Source of the DNA: JABSSA01 sp039960995
GTDB lineage: Bacteria; Pseudomonadota; Alphaproteobacteria; Rhodobacterales; Rhodobacteraceae
Length of the DNA stretch: 64,000 nt
NCBI GenBank assembly: GCA_039960995.1
Contig: JBDVKF010000025.1
Location: 13,460 to 77,459 of the forward strand
Reading direction: 5' to 3'
The stretch's first letter is position 1. Each line of letters begins with the position of its first letter. A model generated the notes under the pieces. It did no database searches. It had not been told where the DNA came from and saw only the letters and a list, made by a program, of their open reading frames with translations. Positions 7,485 through 16,590 of this stretch are shown piece by piece. Made by a program: the position numbers and the translations under genes.

Positions 7485-8825
7485 CTATCTATTTAAAAAA
7501 TTTAACAAAATCCCGTTTTTTGCACGAACAGTGAGGTGTGCGACAGGTGTGGGATCGTTTCCAGTCACAAGTTCAACACGCCAATCTCGCAACAATCTCG
7601 CCAGGATCAGAGGACCTTCTACCATGGCAAAACCTGCTCCGGGGCACACACGCGGGCCTGCAGAAAACGGAATAAAGGCTTCTGCCCCACATTTCTTTCC
7701 ATTCTCTGTTTTCCATCGCGTCGGATCAAAACCGTCTGGGTTTTCCCACAGGCGTTCATGCCGATGTAGATGCCAGGGACTTAAGACAAGCTGACTGCCC
7801 GTATCGATTTTCCGGTCGCGGAAATGTTCGCATTGCGTGGCTTCGCGTACCATCATTGGAACCGGTGGATACAGCCTGAGGGTTTCGCGAAAGACATCCC
7901 GCGTTATGGGTAATTTGGACATCACAGAGAAATCGGGTGATGTCAGGGCCTGCGCCTCTTGGGCTATTTTGGATTGCCAGTCGGGATACAGCGCCGCCAG
8001 ATACAGCGCCCAGCTAAGTGCGGATGCGCTGGTTTCATGACCGGCCAGAAAAAAAATCGCAACCTGATCGACCATTTCATCGGTCGAGAATGTTTCTCCC
8101 GTTTCTGGATCTCGTGTGGTCATTATTTTGGTTGCCAGATCCTGAGGTGCTTGGTCTGCATTGATTGCGTCCATGCGGTCTGTGGTCAGTTTCGTGATCA
8201 GTTTTCGGATTTTTGCGGCTGAGTTGCGCGTATCCTCTTTGAACCCACGCGGCATCCATTTTGGCAAAGGCAGAAAGGCCGCAAGGTTCAAGATCGGTTG
8301 TGATCGTTGGTATTTGCGGAATTCGTCGAAAACGTCACGTGCGGTTTCGTGTTCGATTGGAATAGAAAACAGCGTGCGAAAAATCACATCAGCCGCGGCA
8401 TGGCTCATGGCTTCCTCGACCTCTATTTGACCTTCCTTTAATCGGTTTGCCGCCGCCTCTGCAGCATCCCACATGGCTGGGAATGTTTCTCTTATCCGAC
8501 CGCCTTCAAATGCAGGGTCAATAATCCGGCGTTGACGTTGCCAAACGTCACCATTGGTCAGGAAAACCGAATTTCCCAACAAAGGACGTAGCCCTTCCCC
8601 CACACGGTTTGACTTTGGAAAATGTTGGGGACGGTCTTTCAGCAACGTACGGACCAAGTCCGGTTGGTTCATCATGTAACTGCGAAAGAACGGCGTGCGA
8701 AATTCGGCCATCCAAGCACGATACAAACGTGCCGGTTGTGCCGACAGGATGTCTTGTCGAAACAAGCTCATGTAACGCCAAAGCGAAACCTTGTCTGGGC
8801 GACTATTTGGTTTGGGCGGTTTCAT
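7485..8825 (-). CDS. Cytochrome P450
   Basis: A 446-residue soluble P450 with all core motifs: I-helix AGHETS (261-266) for oxygen activation, K-helix ETLR (314-317), and the heme-ligand loop FSAGPRVCPG (387-396) with Cys394. No membrane anchor is present. The length and the ExxR...FxxGxRxCxG architecture point to a CYP102/CYP4-like fatty-acid or lipid-type P450, but the substrate cannot be assigned. No ferredoxin or reductase gene adjoins it. Its ATG overlaps the stop of the upstream membrane hydrolase gene by 4 bp, so the two are coupled and probably act on related substrates. Confidence 0.95.
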   Translation of the reverse strand: MKPPKPNSRPDKVSLWRYMSLFRQDILSAQPARLYRAWMAEFRTPFFRSYMMNQPDLVRTLLKDRPQHFPKSNRVGEGLRPLLGNSVFLTNGDVWQRQRRIIDPAFEGGRIRETFPAMWDAAEAAANRLKEGQIEVEEAMSHAAADVIFRTLFSIPIEHETARDVFDEFRKYQRSQPILNLAAFLPLPKWMPRGFKEDTRNSAAKIRKLITKLTTDRMDAINADQAPQDLATKIMTTRDPETGETFSTDEMVDQVAIFFLAGHETSASALSWALYLAALYPDWQSKIAQEAQALTSPDFSVMSKLPITRDVFRETLRLYPPVPMMVREATQCEHFRDRKIDTGSQLVLSPWHLHRHERLWENPDGFDPTRWKTENGKKCGAEAFIPFSAGPRVCPGAGFAMVEGPLILARLLRDWRVELVTGNDPTPVAHLTVRAKNGILLNFLNR

Positions 8826-10042
8826 ACTGCAATGGATGTGTGTTTGTTCACGGGTGTTTCTATCCGTGATTTGGACGGTTTGCGATCTTTGTATCTGTGC
8901 CCAAGTGTGAGCGGTCCGGCCGTGATCTGGAAATAATCATAGTCATTCGGGCGATCAAACGCGCATAGATACTGAAAATGCAGCCGAAAGAACCGCCATC
9001 GCAGTTCCTTCCAACGTTCTGGGCTCAGGGTTTGTGTGAACGCTGCGGAAAAGATCAAGGGCCAGCGTTTGTTGTCCGGGGCGACGCCGGAAACGGACAC
9101 CGGATCGCATAGCGCAAATGAACATCCGTCGCCGGGTGCCGTTACATCAACCCATGTCAGATCATTGCATGTCGACAAATACTGTATGTCCGCCCGTAAC
9201 CGCATAGCGTCAGGTAAAAAGGAAACCATTGGCACCACCTGCCCCAGCGTTAGAAACGATAACGGGACATCAGGTGTCGGTTGTTCTTTCAAAAGGTCAG
9301 ATAGGATTGAAATGCCAAGATGTGCACCTGATGAATGACCAACAACAAGAACCTCATCCACATCAGACTGCAATGCATCAGCGATCATGATGCCAAAACT
9401 AGACATCCGCTGTTCCAACTCTGCCGGGGTCGCGCCACGTGATTGGGCCGAATAAGCGTAGTCATGCATAAGATAATAGGCAAAGACCTTACCGTCCTTT
9501 GACTTGAACCACCGCAGGACGAACACAAACGCAGCAAGTGAAACCGCGGTTGCGATCACTTGCCCCAAGAAACCAGTAAGCATTGATTTGATCCCTGCCG
9601 AAACCAATCCAGCAATTAACAATGCCAAAAGCAGTTGTAAGATCAACATGCCCACGGGGTAAAGGGCCGCTATCACGGGCCCTTTGCGCAAACGCATCAA
9701 ACGGAACAAGGCCCCCGAAGTGATGTAAATCCACGCGGTTTGGATCAATTGCCGGTACGTGGCGATGATCGAATTATCCATGCTGTCACGCACAAGGTCG
9801 GACCAGACCAGAACTTCGACATCGGTGTGTATAGATTTATCATCTATGACGGCATCCACCTGCCATCCGAAATTTGCGCCCTTTGGCGAAGGTTTTAATG
9901 CAATGTCGTAACTGGACACGCGTGCCTGCTCCGCTGCCTCCGTGCGATACAATTCTCGGTATCTGCGCGGATGGAACGGGTCATAGCCGGGTATATAAAA
10001 CACCCGGCGGCGTTTGACTTGTGTTTGGCTGTGACTGCTCAT
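8822..10042 (-). CDS. Membrane-anchored alpha/beta-hydrolase-like protein
   Basis: A 406-residue protein. The N-terminus (12-30) has a conserved-looking VFYIPGYDPFHPRRYRELY. Two or more membrane helices lie at about 123-152 and 158-178. The C-terminal half contains VLVVGHSSGAHLG (232-243), a GxSxG nucleophile elbow typical of lipases and esterases (Ser237). I do not recognise a named family. Only the elbow is obvious; candidate acid and His residues cannot be fixed without alignment. It is the first gene of a two-gene unit with the P450 (ATGA overlap). A lipid esterase or acyl-hydrolase feeding the P450 is plausible but inferred. Confidence 0.75.
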   Translation of the reverse strand: MSSHSQTQVKRRRVFYIPGYDPFHPRRYRELYRTEAAEQARVSSYDIALKPSPKGANFGWQVDAVIDDKSIHTDVEVLVWSDLVRDSMDNSIIATYRQLIQTAWIYITSGALFRLMRLRKGPVIAALYPVGMLILQLLLALLIAGLVSAGIKSMLTGFLGQVIATAVSLAAFVFVLRWFKSKDGKVFAYYLMHDYAYSAQSRGATPAELEQRMSSFGIMIADALQSDVDEVLVVGHSSGAHLGISILSDLLKEQPTPDVPLSFLTLGQVVPMVSFLPDAMRLRADIQYLSTCNDLTWVDVTAPGDGCSFALCDPVSVSGVAPDNKRWPLIFSAAFTQTLSPERWKELRWRFFRLHFQYLCAFDRPNDYDYFQITAGPLTLGHRYKDRKPSKSRIETPVNKHTSIAV

Positions 10043-10098
10043 CTGCCTGCACCTATTATGCGCAGGTTAACGAGTCTTTTCGACGGAAGTAAGTCCGT

Positions 10099-10851
10099 TT
10101 AGCCAAGGACCGCCAATGCAGGGAATGTTTCAAGCAGCCAGAACGAAAATGTAGAGAACGCGCCTGTGAGCATCGCAAAACCAACGATCAACAGCAATGC
10201 GCCCATGACCCGTTCGATTGTTTTCATGTGACGTTTGATCCGGTTCATGAAACCCATGGCCCGGCTCATGAACATGGCGGCCAACAGAAACGGAATGCCA
10301 AGCCCGGCCGCATAAACGCCCAGCAAGAAGGTTCCGCGTCCAACAGAGGCTTCTGATGCCGCGATCGACAGGATCGCGCCCAGTTGTGGCCCAATGCACG
10401 GGGTCCAGCCAAAGGCGAAGGCCAACCCGAGAACATAAGCGCCAAAAGATGATCCACCTTTGTCGCCCGCATCAATGCGCGCTTCTTGGTCCAGAAACGG
10501 AATGCGGAACAACCCGATGAAGTGCAGACCAAAGATCATGACGACTGCACCAGAAATTTGCGCAAATAGTATCTGGTTCTGCAGAAAAAACGCCCCAAAC
10601 GCTGATGCTGTGAAGCCTAGGATCAGAAAGACCGTCGACAATCCCATCACAAAAAACAACGCAGTTATCGTGACTTTGCGGCGACCTACGGAATTATCGG
10701 TCATGTCCCCGACGCTCACGCCAGACATATAAGCCAGGTAAGGCGGCACAATAGGCAACACACACGGGCTAAGGAAACTGATCACACCGGCAAACAGCGC
10801 AATTGAGATGGCGGGCAACAGGCTCGCGTCTATGAGGCTTAATTCGAACAT
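10099..10851 (-). CDS. ccdA: Cytochrome c biogenesis protein CcdA
   Basis: A 250-residue protein with six membrane helices. The two redox-active Cys lie in the paired motifs SPCVLP (28-33, Cys30) and GWTPCIGPQLGA (148-159, Cys152), the signature of CcdA/DsbD membrane cores. It carries electrons from cytoplasmic thioredoxin across the inner membrane to keep apocytochrome c or periplasmic thiols reduced. It is divergent from the TusA-like gene with a 92-bp gap; both concern thiol/sulfur chemistry. Confidence 0.93.
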   Translation of the reverse strand: MFELSLIDASLLPAISIALFAGVISFLSPCVLPIVPPYLAYMSGVSVGDMTDNSVGRRKVTITALFFVMGLSTVFLILGFTASAFGAFFLQNQILFAQISGAVVMIFGLHFIGLFRIPFLDQEARIDAGDKGGSSFGAYVLGLAFAFGWTPCIGPQLGAILSIAASEASVGRGTFLLGVYAAGLGIPFLLAAMFMSRAMGFMNRIKRHMKTIERVMGALLLIVGFAMLTGAFSTFSFWLLETFPALAVLG

Positions 10852-10943
10852 GTGTCAGAGTTATGCGAACGCGGGCCATCTGTCACGGGGGGGATGGTCA
10901 CAAGGCTGTGGACGCATTGAAACATCAAAGCTATCTCACAAGT

Positions 10944-11171
10944 ATGGATGATCAGAACACACTTGATGCAAGGGGGCTGTTATGCCCGCTTCCAGTATTA
11001 AAAGCCCGTAAACGGTTGCAATCTTTGGCTGTTGGGGACGAATTGACCCTTCATGCGGATGATCCTGCCGCCATTATTGATGTTCCACATTTTTGTGCGG
11101 AATCCGGGCACATACTGGTTTCACAGGATGATCAGGGTGCGTTTCAAGTCTATGTGATCCGCAAAAGTTAA
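10944..11171 (+). CDS. TusA-family sulfurtransferase-like protein
   Basis: A 75-residue protein with the family hallmark DARGLLCPLPVLKARK: the CPxP motif whose Cys carries persulfide sulfur. The rest has the usual two-layer alpha/beta pattern, ending in a beta strand. TusA proteins relay sulfur for tRNA thiolation, molybdenum cofactor or sulfur oxidation; which role applies here is open. The ATG at 10944 is preferred because the upstream extension is not conserved-looking and the CPxP motif then sits near residue 15 as expected. It is divergent from ccdA. Confidence 0.9.
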   Translation: MDDQNTLDARGLLCPLPVLKARKRLQSLAVGDELTLHADDPAAIIDVPHFCAESGHILVSQDDQGAFQVYVIRKS

Positions 11172-11195
11172 GGGCGGATCCTAAAACCCGCCCTT
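11170..11195. terminator. Bidirectional hairpin between tusA-like gene and rne
   Basis: An 8-bp perfect stem (AAGGGCGG at 11170-11177 with CCGCCCTT at 11188-11195) directly after the tusA-like stop and 11 bp beyond the rne stop. There is no long U-run on either strand. Placed to end both convergent transcripts. Confidence 0.55.
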
Positions 11196-11206
11196 CCCCA
11201 AATAAA

Positions 11207-14044
11207 TTATCGCCCCAGTGACCACCACCCGCGCCGCTTTGGCTTGGATGGATCAGCAACGGTATCCGGTTCCGGCTCTGGTTTAGGCGCGGGTGCCGGT
11301 TTCGGCTCAGGTGCTGCTTCAGCAGCCACAGCCACCGCAGGCTGTGGTTCCGCCACTTTAGGCTCTTCCTTCGCCTTCGGTGCATCCGTTGTTGCTGGTG
11401 CCGCGTCTTCCTTGACCTCTGCAACCACTTTGGGTTTGCGCGGTTTGCGCGTTGTGGTTTTACGCTTCGGCTTTTCAGCAGACGCTTCTTTTTCCGCTGC
11501 TTCCACTGTTTTAGCGGCGGCGTCGGGCTCGGCAGACGTTTCGGCGTCCGCTGGCGCATCAGATGCAGCCTTGTCCTCAGCCGGTTTCGCCTTTGGTTTA
11601 CGTGGCCGGCGCGTCCGTTTCTTGGGTTTTTCTTCCTCTGCTTCGGCTGCCGGTTCCGATGACGTTTCCGCATCTGGTTTTGTGTCAGTATTCGCAGCCT
11701 CAGTGGCAGGACCATCCGCGTCCGCTACTTTTGCGGCTTCATCCTCGCTTGGCTTAGTCTCTGCATCGGCTTCGGACGCTTCAGGCTTTGCGTCCGTTTC
11801 ACCATCGGCGTTGTTTTCAGTATCCGCTTGATCCTCACGAGGCCCTTTGCCACGACGCGATCTACGCCGTCTGCGGCGACGTTTTGGCTTTTGCTCTTCT
11901 TCGCCAACTTCACGTTCTTCGCTGACCTCGTCGACGACATCGTCGTCCTCGTCCACTTGGTCCATAAGAGACGCATCAACCGAAACAACAGGCGGATCGA
12001 TGGCAACGACCTTACGGGTTGCAGTCTTAAACCGCTCCATTGTGAAATCGGGCGACAACAGCGACGGATCACCTTCTACCCGTACACTCAGCCCATAGCG
12101 GGCTTCGATCTGGGCAATGTGATCGCGTTTTTGGTTCATCAAGTAGTTGGCAATACCGACAGGGCATTTCACCAAGACTTCACGGGACCGCTTGCGCGTG
12201 CCTTCTTCTTCGATACCGCGCAGAATTTGCAGCGCCAGATTGTCATCAGAGCGGATCAAACCAGTGCCGTGACACACCTGACAAGGTTGTGTCGTTGCTT
12301 CGATCATGCCCGGACGCAGCCGTTGACGTGACATTTCCATCAAGCCAAAACCAGAAATGCGACCGACTTGAATGCGCGCACGGTCGGTTTTCAGTTTGTC
12401 TTTCATGCGTTTTTCGACAGACGCATTATTCTTGCGTTCTTCCATGTCGATAAAGTCGATGACAATCAAACCAGCCAAATCACGCAAACGCAGTTGCCGA
12501 GCCACTTCTTCTGCGGCTTCAAGGTTTGTCTTTAACGCTGTGTCTTCGATTGATCCTTCTTTGGTCGCACGACCAGAGTTCACATCGATTGCAACCAACG
12601 CCTCGGTGACACCGATCACAATGTAGCCGCCAGATTTCAGCTGAACGGTTGGATTGAACATCCCGCCCAAATAGCTTTCGACCTGAAAACGCGCAAAAAG
12701 CGGCAAGGAATCTTCGTACCTGCGCACGTTCTTTGCGTGCGATGGCATGATCATTTTCATAAAGTCTTTGGCGTTGCGATATCCGCGTTCGCCTTCGACC
12801 AGAACTTCTTCGATGTCGCGATTATACAAATCGCGGATCGAGCGTTTGATCAAATCGCCTTCTTCGTAAATCTTTGCAGGGGCGATCGACTTAAGCGTCA
12901 ACTCGCGCACTTGTTCCCACAAACGTTGAAGGTATTCATAATCCCGCTTGATTTCCGCTTTGGTCCGCTTTGCACCTGCTGTTCGCACAATAAGGCCCGC
13001 CCCTTGCGGGACTTCCATTTCGTTTGCGATCTCTTTTAGTTTCTTGCGGTCAGCTGCGTTGGTAATTTTGCGGCTGATACCGCCGCCACGCGCAGTGTTG
13101 GGCATCAGGACGCAATAACGACCTGCAAGGCTGAGGTATGTTGTCAGCGCAGCGCCTTTGTTACCGCGTTCTTCTTTAACCACTTGTACCAGCAAAACCT
13201 GGCGAACTTTGATGACTTCTTGAATTTTGTAGCGACGCGCTCTTGGTTTGCGCGGCATACGGATTTCATCGCTGTCGTCTTCATCTGCGACAGACTCAAT
13301 GGAGTCGTCTTTTTCAGATGCGGCACTTCCAGCAGTCTCTTCGTCTTCGTCAGCTGAATCATTCTGCGCTTCGGTGTCAGATGTCTCATCGGAAACGGCT
13401 TCGCCACTGTCGCGCTCTGTAGCTTCAACACCTTGAGCATCTGCCGATTCGGCATCTGCCGGTGTGCTTTCTGCCGATACCGCTTCTTCACTTGGTTGGT
13501 CTGATGTCGTGCCTTCAACACTTTCAGGCGTCACATCCACATTTGACACATCGGTGTCGGTGTCAGGCATTGGGGTCGCGTCAGACAGGTCGACGTTCGT
13601 GTCTTCTGACGGATCAATCGTTTCCATTCCGTCGATTTCAGACGTTACGACTGCATCATCAGTTGTAGCCTTTGCCGCCTTCGGGCTCCGGCGACGAGAT
13701 TTCGAACGCGTTTTCTTTTTTTCCGCGTCTTCGTCACGTGCGCGCATCGCGTCGGCGTACGCGCGCTCTTCTTCCATAAGCGCTTCGCGATCCGCGACCG
13801 GGATTTGATAATAATCCGGGTGGATCTCGGAAAACGCGAGAAAGCCATGGCGATTCCCGCCATAGTCGACAAATGCCGCCTGCAAAGACGGTTCTACGCG
13901 CGTTACTTTTGCGAGGTATATATTACCGGCGAGTTGCCGTTTGTTTTCAGATTCAAAGTCAAATTCCTCGACCTTGTTTCCGTCCACCACCACGACGCGT
14001 GTCTCTTCCGCGTGGGTGGCATCGATAAGCATCTTCTTTGCCAT
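11207..14044 (-). CDS. rne: Ribonuclease E
   Basis: A 945-residue endoribonuclease, the scaffold of RNA decay and processing. The S1 domain begins near residue 35 (GNIYLAKVTRVEPSLQAAFV) and is interrupted at about 95-265 by an acidic, Asp/Glu/Ser/Thr-rich insertion before resuming at YKIQEVIKVRQVLLVQV. Catalytic metal residues are Asp487 (AIDVNSGR) and Asp530 (VIDFIDM). The Zn-link CQVCHGTG has Cys588 and Cys591. From about 690 to the end the chain is low-complexity Glu/Lys/Ala/Pro with Arg-rich blocks, the RNA-binding degradosome scaffold. ATG 14044 (MAKKMLID) matches family starts; a GTG at 14059 is less likely. Confidence 0.97.
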   Translation of the reverse strand: MAKKMLIDATHAEETRVVVVDGNKVEEFDFESENKRQLAGNIYLAKVTRVEPSLQAAFVDYGGNRHGFLAFSEIHPDYYQIPVADREALMEEERAYADAMRARDEDAEKKKTRSKSRRRSPKAAKATTDDAVVTSEIDGMETIDPSEDTNVDLSDATPMPDTDTDVSNVDVTPESVEGTTSDQPSEEAVSAESTPADAESADAQGVEATERDSGEAVSDETSDTEAQNDSADEDEETAGSAASEKDDSIESVADEDDSDEIRMPRKPRARRYKIQEVIKVRQVLLVQVVKEERGNKGAALTTYLSLAGRYCVLMPNTARGGGISRKITNAADRKKLKEIANEMEVPQGAGLIVRTAGAKRTKAEIKRDYEYLQRLWEQVRELTLKSIAPAKIYEEGDLIKRSIRDLYNRDIEEVLVEGERGYRNAKDFMKMIMPSHAKNVRRYEDSLPLFARFQVESYLGGMFNPTVQLKSGGYIVIGVTEALVAIDVNSGRATKEGSIEDTALKTNLEAAEEVARQLRLRDLAGLIVIDFIDMEERKNNASVEKRMKDKLKTDRARIQVGRISGFGLMEMSRQRLRPGMIEATTQPCQVCHGTGLIRSDDNLALQILRGIEEEGTRKRSREVLVKCPVGIANYLMNQKRDHIAQIEARYGLSVRVEGDPSLLSPDFTMERFKTATRKVVAIDPPVVSVDASLMDQVDEDDDVVDEVSEEREVGEEEQKPKRRRRRRRSRRGKGPREDQADTENNADGETDAKPEASEADAETKPSEDEAAKVADADGPATEAANTDTKPDAETSSEPAAEAEEEKPKKRTRRPRKPKAKPAEDKAASDAPADAETSAEPDAAAKTVEAAEKEASAEKPKRKTTTRKPRKPKVVAEVKEDAAPATTDAPKAKEEPKVAEPQPAVAVAAEAAPEPKPAPAPKPEPEPDTVADPSKPKRRGWWSLGR

Positions 14045-14462
14045 GAAAGTCCATTGCACACAGACCGGAACCGCGCGCCCGGGGGCGCAAGAGTTCGGTG
14101 TATGTGTCTGATTTGTGCGATGTTTTGCACGTGTTGCGGAAGGGCCTGAATGGCACTTGCCTCCGCTTCAACATGTTGCGCGCGCATCATCGCTATTCTT
14201 CTCCGACGCAAAGTCATATCGACCTAGCGCCCATTACGCGCCCCGAAAGACCTTAGTCTTCGGCGGCATCTCTCTGGCCCCATGGGGCCCAATCGGTCTG
14301 TCGGGTTTTGCTAGGCACGTAGCCTGCCAATGTCCCAAACAGCGAAACTCATGCGGCCTGTTGCGCAAACTGTGCATAGGCCTACTGGTACAGATAGTGT
14401 TTTTTGGGGGTGGATGACAATGGGCAAAACACGTTTTACGCGTTCGACTGGCACAAACGCAC
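14045..14462 (-). other. Long upstream region of rne
   Basis: About 420 bp without a convincing gene, between the HAD gene stop and the rne start, both on the minus strand. It contains GC-rich dyads, including the self-complementary GGCCCCATGGGGCC near 14277-14290. In other bacteria a long structured rne leader mediates autoregulation; that the same holds here is inference. Confidence 0.5.
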
Positions 14463-15122
14463 CTATAGCACCTGCAAGTCTCGCATTGCCTGCTTGAAAT
14501 CTGCTGCAACAAGCTGTCCTAAATCGGGCAGAGGTTTGTTTGCGGGCCTTAAATCCGGAATTTGCACAGCGCGACATCCTGCGCGTATAGCGGCTGTAAT
14601 TCCGCGATCACTATCTTCAAATGCAAAGCAATCCGACGCAGACACACCTAAAGCCTTGGCAGTTTCCAAATAAGGTGCCGGTTCCGGTTTATTTGCGGAC
14701 ACTTCGTCGCCACCAGTGACCATCTCAAAATGGTCAATCAATCCAGCGACCGTTAAATGGTGGCGGGCTTGATCCCCCTTAGTCGAGGTGACAACCGCCA
14801 TGCGATGCCCCTGCCCGGTTAGAAGTTTCAAACACTCGGACACGTAAGGCTTGATCGGCACGTCTTTGGCCATCTTTGCCCCGTAATTGATATGCCATTC
14901 CCTTTGAAAAACACCGTATGGTAAGTCACTGGGCAAGAATGTCAGCAATTGCCTTTTGGTTTCGCTACTGGACGAACCGACAAGTCCATAAAAGAACTCA
15001 GTCGCGGTTTCGATCTCAACATCAAATGGCGTCAAAATTTCTAGGAACGTTTCCATTATGACCCGCTCTGTATCCAAAAGCAGACCGTCCATATCAAACA
15101 ATAACGCAGCCGGGACTTTCAT
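14463..15122 (-). CDS. HAD-superfamily phosphatase (beta-phosphoglucomutase/phosphoglycolate phosphatase-like)
   Basis: A 219-residue HAD hydrolase, subfamily IA. Motif I is FDMDGLLLDTE (9-19) with the nucleophile and acid/base Asp pair. Motif II is VVTSTKG, motif III the Lys in NKPEPAPYL, and motif IV CFAFEDSDRGI. A helical cap lies between motifs I and II. It should dephosphorylate a small phosphosugar or similar compound; the substrate is unknown. ATG 15122 is used because an upstream TTG lacks support. It lies between rne and dctD, all on the minus strand, with no sign of tight coupling. Confidence 0.9.
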   Translation of the reverse strand: MKVPAALLFDMDGLLLDTERVIMETFLEILTPFDVEIETATEFFYGLVGSSSSETKRQLLTFLPSDLPYGVFQREWHINYGAKMAKDVPIKPYVSECLKLLTGQGHRMAVVTSTKGDQARHHLTVAGLIDHFEMVTGGDEVSANKPEPAPYLETAKALGVSASDCFAFEDSDRGITAAIRAGCRAVQIPDLRPANKPLPDLGQLVAADFKQAMRDLQVL

Positions 15123-15251
15123 AAACCGCAGATCCAATGCTTAGGAAAGACAGGATTGTCTGCGCCCTGTCTTCCACATTGTGACCGGATCAACAATCGC
15201 GACCGCGTTATTGAGCAGTCACGCTTTCCAACGAAGAATTACACTTTGTGA

Positions 15252-16586
15252 TCAAAGGTAGTCTGAACGCTGCAGACCATATTTGGTCATCTTTTCGTTC
15301 AGTGTTCGCCTTGGCAGGCACAATTCATCCATCACCGAGGCAATCGACCCCTTATGTCGCCGCATTGTGTTGTCGATCAACATGCGCTCAAACGCTTCGA
15401 CATATTCTTTCAACGGCTTGCCTTCTGTGGTCATCACAGGCTGCATTTCTTCGTGATCACTCATCAACAGGGATGCGATCGTTCCAGTGCCACGTCTAGA
15501 TTGCAAAACAGCACGCTCTGCAATGTTGATCAATTGGCGCACGTTTCCAGGCCAGGGTGCTTGTAGCAGCTGAGCCGCTTCTTGTGCGCTGACCTTTGGT
15601 GCGTCACAGCCATATTCATCGGCAAACTGTTCGGAAAAGCGCGTGAACAACGTCAGAATATCTTCACCACGCTGGCGCAACGGTGGAACTGTGATTTTCA
15701 AAGCGGCCAGACGGTAAAACAGATCCGGGCGCAATGCATCTTCGCAAGTTTTGCCCGCTTCTTGCATATTGCAGATCGCGACAATCCGGGTTTCCGCAGG
15801 TGTCCCCTGTTCATTTATCACGCTTAACAGGCGTCCTTGCGTGGTTTCTGACAAAGCTTCGATATCTTCCAACACCAACGTTCCGCCACGTGCTTCTTCA
15901 ACTGCGGGCAATTGTGCGTCTTCTGGAAGCATTGGGCCAAACAAACGTTTCATCAACGCGTCTTCTTCATACGCAGAGCAAGAGATGAGAACGAACTTTT
16001 TGCCCGCGCGCGATCCCACAGCGTGCAACGCATGTGCGACCAAGGTTTTCCCGGTTCCTGTTTCGCCGTCGATCAGGACATGGCCATCCGCCTGACCCAG
16101 GTCAAGAATATCCTCACGCAAACGCTCCATCACCGGGCTTGACCCGATCAGCTTTTTCATAAGCTGGCCACCATCTGACAATTCCCGACGCAACGCGCGA
16201 TTGTCCATCGTTAGCCGGCGCGCAACGGTTGCCCGTTTGGCAAGTTGCGACATGCGATCTGGATTGAACGGCTTTTCTAGAAAATCATAAGCACCGACGC
16301 GCATCGCTTCGACGGCCATAGGGACATCGCCGTGACCGGTGATCATGATGACGGGTAACGCACTGTCCGACCCCATCAGCTTTTTGAGGAATTGCATCCC
16401 ATCCATGCCTGGCATCCGGATGTCAGTTATGACGATGCCTGGATATTCTGGACCAAGTGTTTTCAGGGCGTCCTCTGCGCTTGAGAAGGTTTCAGTGTCG
16501 TAACCCGATAGGGCCAACCACTGACTGATGGATTGACGCATATCCTGTTCGTCATCAACGATTGCAATTTTCATAGCTTGGGTCAT
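15252..16586 (-). CDS. dctD: DctD-like C4-dicarboxylate response regulator lacking GAFTGA
   Basis: A 444-residue NtrC-type regulator. The receiver domain has IVDDEQD (9-15) and phosphoacceptor Asp55 (ITDIRMPG). The AAA+ domain has Walker A GETGTGKT (174-181) and Walker B LVLEDIE (237-243). A Fis-type helix-turn-helix lies near 405-440. The stretch after LFG (215-217) is shortened and lacks the GAFTGA loop needed to contact sigma-54, so it probably activates sigma-70 promoters or represses, as known for some Rhodobacterales NtrC relatives. GGAG lies 7 nt before the ATG. It follows dctB with a 4-bp gap, and the two form a two-component pair. Confidence 0.9.
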   Translation of the reverse strand: MTQAMKIAIVDDEQDMRQSISQWLALSGYDTETFSSAEDALKTLGPEYPGIVITDIRMPGMDGMQFLKKLMGSDSALPVIMITGHGDVPMAVEAMRVGAYDFLEKPFNPDRMSQLAKRATVARRLTMDNRALRRELSDGGQLMKKLIGSSPVMERLREDILDLGQADGHVLIDGETGTGKTLVAHALHAVGSRAGKKFVLISCSAYEEDALMKRLFGPMLPEDAQLPAVEEARGGTLVLEDIEALSETTQGRLLSVINEQGTPAETRIVAICNMQEAGKTCEDALRPDLFYRLAALKITVPPLRQRGEDILTLFTRFSEQFADEYGCDAPKVSAQEAAQLLQAPWPGNVRQLINIAERAVLQSRRGTGTIASLLMSDHEEMQPVMTTEGKPLKEYVEAFERMLIDNTMRRHKGSIASVMDELCLPRRTLNEKMTKYGLQRSDYL

Positions 16587-16590
16587 GGAG

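Noticed and set aside
11244..11831. Long plus-strand open frame rich in Ala, Ser and Gly opposite the 3' part of rne
   Set aside because: It is the antisense shadow of the low-complexity C-terminal region of RNase E; repetitive codons leave the opposite strand free of stops. No ribosome binding site or domain.
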